Below, in pieces: positions 1-7,361 of a DNA stretch of 7,550 nt. A model generated the notes under the pieces. The model saw nothing but the letters and a program-made list of their open reading frames with translations. It had not been told where the DNA came from and did no database searches. Positions within the stretch are counted from its first letter, which is position 1; each line of letters starts with the position of its first letter. This stretch comes from Burkholderiaceae bacterium. Lineage in GTDB: Bacteria > Pseudomonadota > Gammaproteobacteria > Burkholderiales > Burkholderiaceae. Made by a program: the position numbers and the translations under genes. Location: contig CANGWT010000076.1 in the NCBI GenBank assembly GCA_947457745.1, positions 1-7,550 on the forward strand, read 5' to 3'.

Positions 1-2
1 TA

Positions 3-521
3 AACCTACTCCCTGCTCCACAATTTTGGCGACGGGTCTCTTGTATTTTGTATGAGCAATTGGTTTTATTAGGCGTCATTGCTCTTACCTTCCTCCTTCC
101 AAATTTGGGATTGGGCATTTTGTTTGGCGCATCTCTGCCAAGCTGGCTCTCCTTTCTCTATCTCTATGCCGTTCTGGGCATTTACTTTGTTTGGTATTGG
201 ACTAAGTCAGGACAGACACTGGCGATGCAAACATGGCGAGTACGCATGATTGGCCCAGGCGGATACAACCTGACTCGCAAGCAAGCGATTTGGCGTTATT
301 TTTTTGGATCCTTGTGGCTAGTGCCTTGCGTACTTTTGCAGTGGTTGTTCGAGCTGCAAAAATGGCAGATTATTGAAATGCTATTTGCAGTTGCTTTATT
401 TCTGTGGCCACTCAGTATTTACCTAGATCGCGTTAAACCTCTGCTACGTCAAAGTCTGCCAGACCGTTTAAGTGGAACGCGTTTAGTGGAATTACCGAAG
501 AACTTAGTTAAGCTCAATTAA
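3..521 (+). CDS. RDD family membrane protein, 5' end cut by window edge
   Basis: This is an RDD-domain integral membrane protein of unknown transport or structural role. The frame is open to the left edge, and 172 codons are visible. The residues before the first possible start (TTG at 48) read PAPQFWRRVSCILYE, which is the typical RDD N-terminus with its conserved Arg just before the first membrane helix. The true start therefore lies upstream of the window. Four hydrophobic segments can be seen. The middle carries the family pattern YWTKSGQTLAMQTWRVRMI followed by GGYNLTRKQAIWRYF, and the C-terminus ends with DRLSGTRLVELP, resembling the usual 'D-x-x-sGT-x-vv' ending. The second helix-associated acidic position is Glu (YE) rather than the usual Asp. 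It converges on the large permease gene with only 23 bases between stops and no obvious terminator hairpin there. The family assignment is fairly sure; the function is unknown. Confidence 0.88.
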   Translation, partial: NLLPAPQFWRRVSCILYEQLVLLGVIALTFLLPNLGLGILFGASLPSWLSFLYLYAVLGIYFVWYWTKSGQTLAMQTWRVRMIGPGGYNLTRKQAIWRYFFGSLWLVPCVLLQWLFELQKWQIIEMLFAVALFLWPLSIYLDRVKPLLRQSLPDRLSGTRLVELPKNLVKLN

Positions 522-544
522 GTAGACCTAGACCCTCAGTCGAG

Positions 545-3052
545 TTAGATCTCACGCAAACATTCCATTGCAGTAGCGGTTTGAATTCTTCTCTGAAAGC
601 GATAACCCGCCAATAGGCAAGCAGTTACCCCAAAGCCGATACCCATCGCCAATGACTGCACAAACGCATTGAATTCAATCTCCAATACAAAACGGCCAAG
701 TGCCCATGCTGCAATTCCAGCAGCGAGTCCAGCCAAAGTTCCAGCAAGCACTCCAATAATCAGGAGCTCGGCTAATGCAATCTTCCCTAGTAGATAGCGC
801 GACGCACCTACTGCTTTTAACAAGGCTGCGCTCCTGAAACGTTCATCTTGGGTTGCCGCTATCGCAGCCACTAAAACTAAAATTGCCGCCGCAATAGTGA
901 AAGCGAACAAGAGGCCTAATACAGAAGACAGTCTATCCAGCACATCCTGGATTTGTTTTAGCGATGCTCCGACATCCACGATGGTGAGATTGGGATAGGC
1001 CTGCGCAAGTTGATAATCCAAACCTTCAATTGCAGTGCTTTGATAATACGAAGTAATCCAAGACTGGGGCATTTCTGCGAGCGCTGCGGGCGGCATGATG
1101 ACAAAGAAATTCACCTTCATCGAACTCCAATCCAACTTACGCAAAGAGGTAATAGGCGCAGTAACTTTTTCACCAGCAAGTTCAAAGGTCATTTGATCGC
1201 CCAGCTTTAACTTCAAAGTCTTCGCAATTCCAAGCTCCAAAGAAACTTGCGGCGCACTCCCTGCAAGCCACTTTCCGGAGGTAATCCGATTACCCTCAGG
1301 CAACTGCTCGGTGTACGAAAGATTAAATTCCCGATCAACCAAGCGACGTGCATTTTCATCAATGTAGTCATTGGGTCCAATGGTCTTTCCATTGACTTCC
1401 ACTAAGCGCGCACGCACCATGGGGCTAAAACTTGGCTTTGCTACTCCTGCATCCAGTAGTGAGCGAGTGATACTAGACTTTTGATCTTCCTGAACATTAA
1501 TCATGAAGCGATTAGGTGCATCGACTGGAATGTTACCCTGCCAGGTGGCCAATAAATCTTGTCGAAGCAAAAGGATAAGCAATAAGGCCATCAAGGCAAT
1601 TCCTAGTGCCGTAATTTGCATGATTGCAAAGCCAGAGCGACGTGCTTGCGCCGTTAGTGCAAAGCGTAGTGCGAAGTACTGATTACTCCACCTGGAAAAC
1701 AGGAGCCTCAGTAAGCCTAGACATAACCAAGAAACTAGGGCAAAGAGCAGAACAGCTAGGCCAAAGCTTGCAGCAACCCAAGAGGCCAACTTCCAATCTT
1801 GAGCTGCAAGCGAGATCAGGAGAAGGCAAGTACTTAATCCAAAGAGTGCGACCCACAGCACCTTGATGTTCACAGAACCCAACTCTTTTCGAATCAGTCG
1901 CACTGGTGAGATCATGACCAAACTAAATAATGGCGGCCCAGCAAAACCAATGAGCAGGCAGGAGGAAAACAAAATACTCCAGACCAAGGGCCAGAGTGAG
2001 AGTGTAGGTAAATTAGTAAATATCAAATTACCCAAGATCCCAATCAATATCTCTTGAATGCCGTAAGCAATCGCAGCGCCCATCACAGCCGCTGATATGC
2101 ACAGAGCGCCCAATATCTTGACTTGGTTTATTAGTATCGTCTTTTGGCTTGCACCCAGGCATTTCATGACAGCACATACATCTGCCTGCTTTAAGACATA
2201 ACGACGCGCTGATAAGGCAATCGCTACCGCAGCTACCATTGCTGTCAGTAAGGCAACCAAGGATAAAAAGCGCTCTGCCCGCTCTAGAGTTTTACGCATT
2301 ACAGGCTGAGCATTTTCTAAGGTCTCAATGCGCAATCCCCTGAGACCTTCGGATTGAATCGATTTTGTAGCCCACTGCTCATAATCAGATATAGCTGAAT
2401 CACTCCCCGCTAATAGTAGTCGATAGGTCACGCGGCTGCCCAGACCAATCAGACCTGTGGCTGGTAAATCATCAAGCGACATCATGACGCGTGGTGCGAA
2501 GTTCATAAAGCCAGCGCCTCGGTCAAGCTCGCGCTCCAAGATGCCGCTAATGAAGAATGTCTTATCACCCAAGAGCATCTGATCGCCAACCGCTGCCTTT
2601 AGCGCACTAAGCATTGCGGGATCTACCCAGACCGATCCCACTGGTGGAGTTGCGTTGACTGATGAAGGCGATACCTGCAAGCTACCGCGTAAGGGGTAGG
2701 CAGAACTCACGACCTTAAGGGAAGCTAGCTTACTTTGCACTCCTACCGTGGCCATACTCGGAAAGACGATAGTTTGGGCAAAGCTCAGTTGCCGCTCCCT
2801 GGCTTCCTGAATGAAGCGCTCGGGCAGGGGTTGATCAGAAACGAGTAATAGATCCGCAGCAAGCAGCTGTCTTGCATCGAACTGAAAGGCCCGCTGCATT
2901 CGGTCAGCTAAGAAACTAACGCTGGATAAGGCAGCTACAGAGAGGGTCAGCGCGACCAATAGTGCTAGCAGCTCACTAGATCGAAGGTCTCGCTGAATAG
3001 CTCGTAGAAAGCTGGTTAACACTACTTTAGATCGCCTGAATCTGGCCACCAT
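545..3052 (-). CDS. FtsX-like ABC transporter permease, YbbP (COG3127) type
   Basis: This is a large inner-membrane permease of the MacB/FtsX superfamily. The COG3127 group is annotated as linked to lysophospholipase L1 and its substrate is not established. The 835 residues show a duplicated layout: TM1 at about 27-49, a periplasmic domain to about 255, core helices at about 261-282, 310-331 and 353-378, extra helices at about 398-417, 426-450 and 474-496, a second periplasmic domain at about 500-700, and three C-terminal helices from 709 on. Two cytoplasmic coupling motifs fit the FtsX pattern: KQADVCAVMKCLGAS near 288 and DERFRSAALLKAVGAS near 736. WSSMKVNFFVIMPPAAL near 642 is typical of this subgroup. 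The ATG at 3052 overlaps the SDR gene by 26 bases and has no clear Shine-Dalgarno. A GTG at 3022, just after the SDR stop, would give an 825-residue protein starting at LTSFLRAIQRDLR, which fits the usual family start better. No partner ATPase (YbbA type) is visible. Confidence 0.9.
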   Translation of the reverse strand: MVARFRRSKVVLTSFLRAIQRDLRSSELLALLVALTLSVAALSSVSFLADRMQRAFQFDARQLLAADLLLVSDQPLPERFIQEARERQLSFAQTIVFPSMATVGVQSKLASLKVVSSAYPLRGSLQVSPSSVNATPPVGSVWVDPAMLSALKAAVGDQMLLGDKTFFISGILERELDRGAGFMNFAPRVMMSLDDLPATGLIGLGSRVTYRLLLAGSDSAISDYEQWATKSIQSEGLRGLRIETLENAQPVMRKTLERAERFLSLVALLTAMVAAVAIALSARRYVLKQADVCAVMKCLGASQKTILINQVKILGALCISAAVMGAAIAYGIQEILIGILGNLIFTNLPTLSLWPLVWSILFSSCLLIGFAGPPLFSLVMISPVRLIRKELGSVNIKVLWVALFGLSTCLLLISLAAQDWKLASWVAASFGLAVLLFALVSWLCLGLLRLLFSRWSNQYFALRFALTAQARRSGFAIMQITALGIALMALLLILLLRQDLLATWQGNIPVDAPNRFMINVQEDQKSSITRSLLDAGVAKPSFSPMVRARLVEVNGKTIGPNDYIDENARRLVDREFNLSYTEQLPEGNRITSGKWLAGSAPQVSLELGIAKTLKLKLGDQMTFELAGEKVTAPITSLRKLDWSSMKVNFFVIMPPAALAEMPQSWITSYYQSTAIEGLDYQLAQAYPNLTIVDVGASLKQIQDVLDRLSSVLGLLFAFTIAAAILVLVAAIAATQDERFRSAALLKAVGASRYLLGKIALAELLIIGVLAGTLAGLAAGIAAWALGRFVLEIEFNAFVQSLAMGIGFGVTACLLAGYRFQRRIQTATAMECLREI

Positions 3053-3812
3053 CTACACGAATTACTGAGCCAGTAATGTAAGAGGCATTTTGACTAGCCA
3101 GAAACGCCGCAGTATCACCATATTCACAAGGGTCGCCATAGCGCTCCATCGGAATTTGCCTCAAGCTAGCTTTAACAACAGATTCATAGCTCACATTTTC
3201 ACGTTGGGCACGTGCTTCATCTAGCTGACGCAAACGATCTGTTGCTACACGACCCGGCATAATGACATTCACAGTAATTCCATCGGCAGCTACTTCTGCT
3301 GCCAAGGTTTTAGACCAAGCCAGTAATGCAGCACGCAAAGTGTTGGAGATGGCAAGATTTTTAATCGGGGCAATAGCGCCTGAAGTGGTGCTCGTAATAA
3401 TGCGACCCCATTTACGTTGGCGCATTCCTGGTAGTACTCGGTCAGTGATGCTGATGAGTGATAAAACCATATCGTTAAAACTCTTTTGCCACAAAACAGG
3501 ATCTTGACCTGCCGCTAATGTCGGAGGAGGTCCACCAGTGTTATTAACCAAGATATCAATCGGACCCAGTTCTTTTTCTACCTTACTCACCAAACTATCG
3601 ATCAGAGATGCATCTGAAAGATCCCAGCTCAGAGCCAAAGCTGTTCCACCGGCAGCTTCAATCATTTCAACCGATTTTTTTAATCCCTCGGGATTGCGGC
3701 CAGTCACCGCCACTTTGACACCCTCACGTGCTAAGGAAACGGCCATCGCCTGACCTAAACCTCGGCTAGATGCCATCACTAATGCAACCTTACCTTTGAG
3801 TCCTAAATCCAT
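3027..3812 (-). CDS. SDR family oxidoreductase-like protein lacking the classical catalytic tetrad
   Basis: This 261-residue Rossmann-fold protein has the length of a classical short-chain dehydrogenase. The Gly-rich nucleotide loop is ASSRGLG at 14-20, where TGxxxGxG is usual; D64 lies in the adenine-binding strand (SWDLSD); NNTGG at 90-94 replaces NNAG; and the C-terminus ITGSVIRVDGG is typical. Aligned by eye to FabG, the catalytic residues are replaced: Asn by M115, Ser by T143 (S144 is adjacent), Tyr by S156 and Lys by R160, within AISNTLRAALLAWSKTLA. This resembles the 'BKR-like SDR-like' subgroup (cd05344), which is known to depart from the NAD motif and tetrad. Product databases would probably call it a 3-oxoacyl-ACP reductase, which I would not assume. 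The start is supported by GGAG (3818-3821) six bases before the ATG. It lies 42 bases after the lipoprotein gene and overlaps the permease gene, so it may belong to the same transcription unit. The reaction and substrate are unknown. Confidence 0.9.
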   Translation of the reverse strand: MDLGLKGKVALVMASSRGLGQAMAVSLAREGVKVAVTGRNPEGLKKSVEMIEAAGGTALALSWDLSDASLIDSLVSKVEKELGPIDILVNNTGGPPPTLAAGQDPVLWQKSFNDMVLSLISITDRVLPGMRQRKWGRIITSTTSGAIAPIKNLAISNTLRAALLAWSKTLAAEVAADGITVNVIMPGRVATDRLRQLDEARAQRENVSYESVVKASLRQIPMERYGDPCEYGDTAAFLASQNASYITGSVIRVDGGQIQAI

Positions 3813-3821
3813 GTCTTCTCC
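3813..3821 (-). promoter_or_regulatory. Ribosome binding site of the SDR gene
   Basis: On the minus strand GGAGAAGAC runs directly into the ATG at 3812. The GGAG core is six bases from the start, which is good spacing. It fixes the SDR start and shows that this gene has its own translation initiation, unlike the overlapping genes upstream. Confidence 0.7.
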
Positions 3822-3841
3822 AATATTGTTATATGTACCGT

Positions 3842-3853
3842 CATTCTAGAATG
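3842..3853. repeat. Perfect 12-bp palindrome between lipoprotein and SDR genes
   Basis: CATTCTAGAATG is identical on both strands. It lies one base beyond the TAG stop (3855-3857) of the lipoprotein gene and 29 bases before the SDR ATG. It has no loop and no T-run after it, so it does not look like a terminator. It could be a regulator half-site pair or chance. Downstream on the minus strand, TATAAC (3828-3833) is a possible -10 element, but no fitting -35 is seen. Confidence 0.35.
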
Positions 3854-3854
3854 C

Positions 3855-4511
3855 CTACTGCCCTAAAGGTGGAGGCAGATTGCCAGCGTACTTATAAAGT
3901 ACCGCCTCATACTCTTTCAAAATTTGCGCCAAGGCTAGCTGCTGGCCCAGCACCAATGCCTCGGGAGTGTTGTCTTTGAGTGTAACTCTCTTGGTATAGC
4001 GGTTTTTACCAATCACCGGATTACGCTTTTGGGGGTCAGTTGCGGTAAGAAAAAATTCAATCGTTACAACGGCCTCTGGACGAACCCGGTAATCACCATA
4101 AAACTCTTCTATGGATGTCTGCAAGATGTAATACGGAAAGAAGCTATTGCCCTGTCCTACCGTCATGGAGAAAATTTGGGCATTATTTAACCACTGACGT
4201 GTCGCGTTACTGACCATCTCATTTGGTAATGCAGAATACGTATTATAAAAATCTTTTTCATAGCGCTGATCACCCATGCGATAAACCAAAGACTTGCCGT
4301 CAAAAGGTGGGGCTGCTGATGCTGCACCCATCTTCAACCACAAATCAGTGCGCGGTTTATAAGGGGTGCCAGTTCTCTCTGGGGCAACCATCCAGCTACT
4401 GATCTCTAACGCTGGTCTTTTAGGTAATGAGCATGCGCTTAATGCGGCCGCCATGAATACAAAGGCAGCATACTGAATCAAGCGAGAGTTTTTAGTCATC
4501 TGAATTTTCAT
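3855..4511 (-). CDS. ABC-type transport auxiliary lipoprotein (PqiC-like, PF03886/COG3218 type)
   Basis: This is a probable outer-membrane lipoprotein that works with the MCE transporter encoded just upstream. Of 218 residues, the N-terminus is a lipoprotein signal: positive residues (K7, R10), a hydrophobic stretch at about 12-24, and lipobox LSAC with the acylated Cys at 27. Ser follows the Cys, with no Asp retention signal, so Lol sorting to the outer membrane is expected. The mature part matches the auxiliary-component family pattern: LVYRMGDQRYEKDFYNTYSA at 75-94, then a helix, then 'YYILQTSIEEFYGDYRVRPEAVVTIEFFL' in which a beta strand is followed by the charged E-F-Y-G-D segment. In PqiABC the equivalent lipoprotein docks with the MCE protein PqiB. 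The ATG overlaps the upstream stop as ATGA, and GGAG (4519-4522) lies seven bases before it. A second ATG at codon 5 has no better ribosome site. The family call is made by pattern; the docking role is inferred. Confidence 0.85.
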   Translation of the reverse strand: MKIQMTKNSRLIQYAAFVFMAAALSACSLPKRPALEISSWMVAPERTGTPYKPRTDLWLKMGAASAAPPFDGKSLVYRMGDQRYEKDFYNTYSALPNEMVSNATRQWLNNAQIFSMTVGQGNSFFPYYILQTSIEEFYGDYRVRPEAVVTIEFFLTATDPQKRNPVIGKNRYTKRVTLKDNTPEALVLGQQLALAQILKEYEAVLYKYAGNLPPPLGQ

Positions 4512-5422
4512 TTTTGGGCTCCATTCATTGGAGGCGTAATACGTGCAGGTGGCTCACCCCAAATCAGAGTAGACGGCGATTGACTTGCGACCCGAGTGAA
4601 TTCATTTAACTGCTCGCTGGCCTGACGCAGGTTCTCCAAGGTAGCAGTCGTATCACCCTGAACACTAGTGACGGTTTGACGCAAAGAAACCATGGTGGCA
4701 ACTAATTCACGCACCAGAATATTGAGTTGATCTTTATCAGTGACTTTAGCAATTCGATCCAATAAGACATTGAGGTCTTGAACCGAATTGATCAGACCTG
4801 CATTATTTTTGCCATCCCCAGCCATCAATTGATTTAGATTACCCAGTAGCGCATCAAATTTCTTCTGCGTTCCATCGATATCCATGCCATTGAGTGCACC
4901 GATTAGCTTCTGAATTCCAGAAATAATTTCATCTGCCTGGTTGGGCATAGAAGGGACAACCGCATATTCGGGCGTCCAAGGATAAGGCAAAGGAGAGTAT
5001 TGACTAGCAATTGGGTAGAAATCTAACTCGACGTAATTTACGCCAGTAATACCCATCGACCTTATGCGCGCACGTAAGTTATCTTTGATGAATGTTTCCA
5101 GGTGACTTTTCTCAATAGCATCGCCATAGATTTGCATTCTCACAACAACATACTCTTGCTTCTGAATCATCGGGACTTCTTTCTCGTACAAGTCACCCGA
5201 TAGAGCAATTAATGTGACCTGTCCAATCTTGACACCCCTAAAGCGCACCGCCGCACCAGCATCTAAGCCCGTTACTGATTGCTTGACGTAAGTTTCAACC
5301 ACGAATGATTTTTTAAAAAACTGTCCTGAGCCAAAGATTAAGATGATGGTAAGCAATGCACCGATTGCCGCAAGAACAAAAATGCCCAAACGGAAATAAT
5401 TAGGATTGGAGTTATTACTCAT
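4508..5422 (-). CDS. MCE (MlaD-like) substrate-binding subunit of lipid ABC transporter
   Basis: This is the membrane-anchored MCE-domain subunit of a lipid transporter. The 304 residues comprise a short cytoplasmic N-terminus, one TM helix at about 11-31, an MCE domain at about 39-136, and a mostly helical region at about 160-280. MCE hallmarks are VTGLDAGAAVRFRGVKIGQV at 50-69 and SMGITGVNYVELDFY at 122-136. E. coli MlaD is about 183 residues, so the extra length is the C-terminal tail, rich in regularly spaced Leu, Ile and Val, which could assemble as a helical bundle. The end, SPSTLIWGEPPARITPP, is the proline-rich ending common in this group. MCE proteins form hexameric rings with a central lipid pore. 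The gene starts by ATGA overlap with the ATPase gene, has AAGGAC (5428-5433) as ribosome site, and is itself followed by an ATGA overlap with the lipoprotein gene. Identification of the family is strong; the lipid carried is not known. Confidence 0.92.
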   Translation of the reverse strand: MSNNSNPNYFRLGIFVLAAIGALLTIILIFGSGQFFKKSFVVETYVKQSVTGLDAGAAVRFRGVKIGQVTLIALSGDLYEKEVPMIQKQEYVVVRMQIYGDAIEKSHLETFIKDNLRARIRSMGITGVNYVELDFYPIASQYSPLPYPWTPEYAVVPSMPNQADEIISGIQKLIGALNGMDIDGTQKKFDALLGNLNQLMAGDGKNNAGLINSVQDLNVLLDRIAKVTDKDQLNILVRELVATMVSLRQTVTSVQGDTTATLENLRQASEQLNEFTRVASQSPSTLIWGEPPARITPPMNGAQK

Positions 5423-6183
5423 GCTGCGTCCTTGCTCATGATGCGATTGAAGAATTGATGCACTCGAGGATCTTTGCTGCTATCCCTTAATGCTTTGGGA
5501 TCACCCTCGGCAATAATGCCTTTAGCATCCTTATCCAACATGATGACTTTGTCGGCAATAGAATAAATACTAGCTAGCTCATGCGAAACAATCACAAAAG
5601 TAAATCCTAAGTTTTTTGAAAGATCTAGAATCGTACTATCAAGATCAGCTGACGTAATCGGATCAAGTCCCGCTGAGGGCTCATCCAAAAATAATATTTT
5701 AGGATCCAAAGCCATCGCCCGTGCGATCGCAGCCCGCTTTTGCATGCCACCGCTAATCTCGCTAGGCATATACGTTTCGTATGGCAGTAAGCCCACCAAG
5801 TCCAGTTTGCATCGGGCTAACAAATTCATTTGATCTCTAGTCAGTTGGGTGTACTCCTCCATAAAGAGTGTCACGTTATCCAGCAGATTCATGGAACCAA
5901 ATAAAGCACCCTGCTGATACATGACCCCAAAGCTCGTCATGATTTTTTGACGCTCAGCACCTTGGGCGGTAGTAATATTCTGACCCTCGATCAACACATC
6001 TCCTGCAAGCGGTTGATAGAGACCGAATAAATTCTTTAAGAGGCTCGACTTACCACAACCTGATCCACCCAAAATCACAAAGATCTCACCGTTCTTGACG
6101 GAGAAGTTAAGGTTCTGTAACAACACTTTTGAGCCATAGCCCACAGTGAGTTTTTGCACATCAATCGCCTTAGACACATCCAT
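5419..6183 (-). CDS. MlaF-like ABC transporter ATP-binding protein
   Basis: This is the cytoplasmic ATPase that powers the MCE lipid transporter and pairs with the MlaE-type permease encoded just upstream. All nucleotide-binding motifs are intact in its 254 residues: Walker A GGSGCGKS at 39-46; Q-loop in MYQQGALFGSMNLLDNV (Q90), where the 'QxGALF-x-x-MNxxDNV' form is typical of MlaF; signature SGGMQKR at 144-150; Walker B ILFLDEP at 163-169; D-loop SAGLDP; and the switch His in SHE at 201. MQKR after SGG is the form seen in MlaF proteins. The length is close to E. coli MlaF (about 270). The ATG shares one base with the stop of the permease gene (TGATG), with AGG six bases upstream at 6190-6192, so translation is probably coupled. 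No catalytic residue is missing. Confidence 0.95.
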   Translation of the reverse strand: MDVSKAIDVQKLTVGYGSKVLLQNLNFSVKNGEIFVILGGSGCGKSSLLKNLFGLYQPLAGDVLIEGQNITTAQGAERQKIMTSFGVMYQQGALFGSMNLLDNVTLFMEEYTQLTRDQMNLLARCKLDLVGLLPYETYMPSEISGGMQKRAAIARAMALDPKILFLDEPSAGLDPITSADLDSTILDLSKNLGFTFVIVSHELASIYSIADKVIMLDKDAKGIIAEGDPKALRDSSKDPRVHQFFNRIMSKDAA

Positions 6184-7355
6184 CAGAAACCTGTCCTGTA
6201 AGAGATGTAGGCAAAGATGCCATCTACCAACACAATCATGACAATACTACTCACCACTGCTCGGGTTGCGGAGATACCCACAGCAGCCGCACCGGTACCA
6301 GTTTGCATACCCCGCAAACATCCCATCGCAGAAACAACCACACCGAAGAGGGTGGCCTTAACAAGGCCAGATAGCACATCCTCAATATCGACAGCAGCTA
6401 ACATGCCGTTATAGAAGTTAATAAAGGGAATGCCATAAATTTGCATTGTCAGCATGGAAGAAAAAATGCTGACGATATCGGCGAATAAGGTCAGAATTGG
6501 AGCTACTAATATCCCCGCCAGTACTCTTGGCACAACCAGGAAGCGGATTGGACTTAAGCCGCCCGTGACTAATGCATCGACTTCACTGTTCACAGTCATC
6601 GTACCAATCTCAGCTGCAAATGCTGCTGATGAACGACCAGCAAGCAAGATCGCAGTAATCAATGGCCCCATCTCCCTGACGATGCCTAAGGCAGCGAGTG
6701 GCCCAACAAATGAGACGGCACCAAATTGCTGCATACCAATCGCAGCCTGAAAGGACAGAATGACGCCAATCAAAAAAGCAACTAGACCAACAATAGGTAA
6801 TGCAGAGATACCCGCCTCTACAGCAGCATTCACAAAGTCACCCCAGCGAACTTGCCTGATATTTCGGATTGACCAAACTAAATCTGCTGACAGGTGACCA
6901 GTAAATGTCACTAGACCGCGGGCATCATCCATCAAATTCTGCGCAGCCATACCGGTGCTCACGACAAAACTTCTTTTTTGTTTTGGAGCAGGCACAGGGA
7001 ATAGATTATTAATAGGATCGAATTCACGCAAGAGCGGCTGATACTTGGGATCCAAACCTTGAATATCAAACTGTCCGCCTACTTTGTTCTGCGCCGCTTG
7101 CAAATCAATCAAAAAAGCAAATGCAGATCCATCGAGAGAACTGACTTTTGATGCGTCAAAAATCAGTGAGTGACCTTGGGTGCTGGACTGACCCAACCAT
7201 AAAGATTGTTTTGACCGTATATCAGCCCATACTCCAGCCAATGAATACACGTTGACAGCACCACTTAAAGTTACTTGAGCATGTCCAGGGTCAGTAAGAG
7301 ACCAAACCGCTACTGGAGTCAGTAAATTTGATGGATTAGGGCCTGAAATACTCAT
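6183..7355 (-). CDS. STAS-MlaE fusion: lipid ABC transporter permease with N-terminal STAS-like domain
   Basis: This is the inner-membrane permease of the MCE lipid transporter. Numbering is from the ATG at 7355 (390 residues). Residues about 25-113 form a STAS-like domain (VTLSGAVNVYSLAGVW, then SLIFDASKVSSLDGSAFAFL), equivalent to the separate MlaB of E. coli; the usual D-S-S-G loop reads DGSA at 75-78. Residues about 153-390 are the MlaE domain, with an amphipathic helix (WGDFVNAAVEAG), about five membrane segments, and the diagnostic conserved block REMGPLITAILLAGRSSAAF continued by AAEIGTMTVNSEVDAL at about 227-262. The STAS domain is expected in the cytoplasm against the ATPase. It is the first gene of the operon; its stop overlaps the ATPase start. 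A TTG at 7361 would add two residues, but the ATG is preferred. No clear Shine-Dalgarno precedes either start. The permease identity is secure; the STAS assignment is by pattern and somewhat divergent. Confidence 0.93.
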   Translation of the reverse strand: MSISGPNPSNLLTPVAVWSLTDPGHAQVTLSGAVNVYSLAGVWADIRSKQSLWLGQSSTQGHSLIFDASKVSSLDGSAFAFLIDLQAAQNKVGGQFDIQGLDPKYQPLLREFDPINNLFPVPAPKQKRSFVVSTGMAAQNLMDDARGLVTFTGHLSADLVWSIRNIRQVRWGDFVNAAVEAGISALPIVGLVAFLIGVILSFQAAIGMQQFGAVSFVGPLAALGIVREMGPLITAILLAGRSSAAFAAEIGTMTVNSEVDALVTGGLSPIRFLVVPRVLAGILVAPILTLFADIVSIFSSMLTMQIYGIPFINFYNGMLAAVDIEDVLSGLVKATLFGVVVSAMGCLRGMQTGTGAAAVGISATRAVVSSIVMIVLVDGIFAYISYRTGF

Positions 7356-7361
7356 AAGCAA

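Noticed and set aside
48..521. TTG at 48 as the real start of the RDD protein
   Set aside because: The frame is open upstream to base 3 and encodes PAPQFWRRVSC, the expected RDD N-terminus including the conserved Arg. The gene is simply cut by the window edge.
522..544. Shared terminator between the convergent RDD and permease genes
   Set aside because: The 23-base gap has no stem-loop or T-run that I can find on either strand.
1010..2057. Plus-strand open frames opposite the FtsX-like permease
   Set aside because: They lie wholly within a well-supported minus-strand gene and show no family motifs; read as antisense shadows.
6217..6750. Plus-strand open frames opposite the permease gene
   Set aside because: They are low-complexity antisense shadows (rich in T, A, I and P) of a strongly conserved minus-strand gene, with no ribosome sites or recognisable domains.
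7359..7361. TTG as start of the permease gene
   Set aside because: An ATG six bases downstream is in frame; the TTG adds only two residues and has no better ribosome site.
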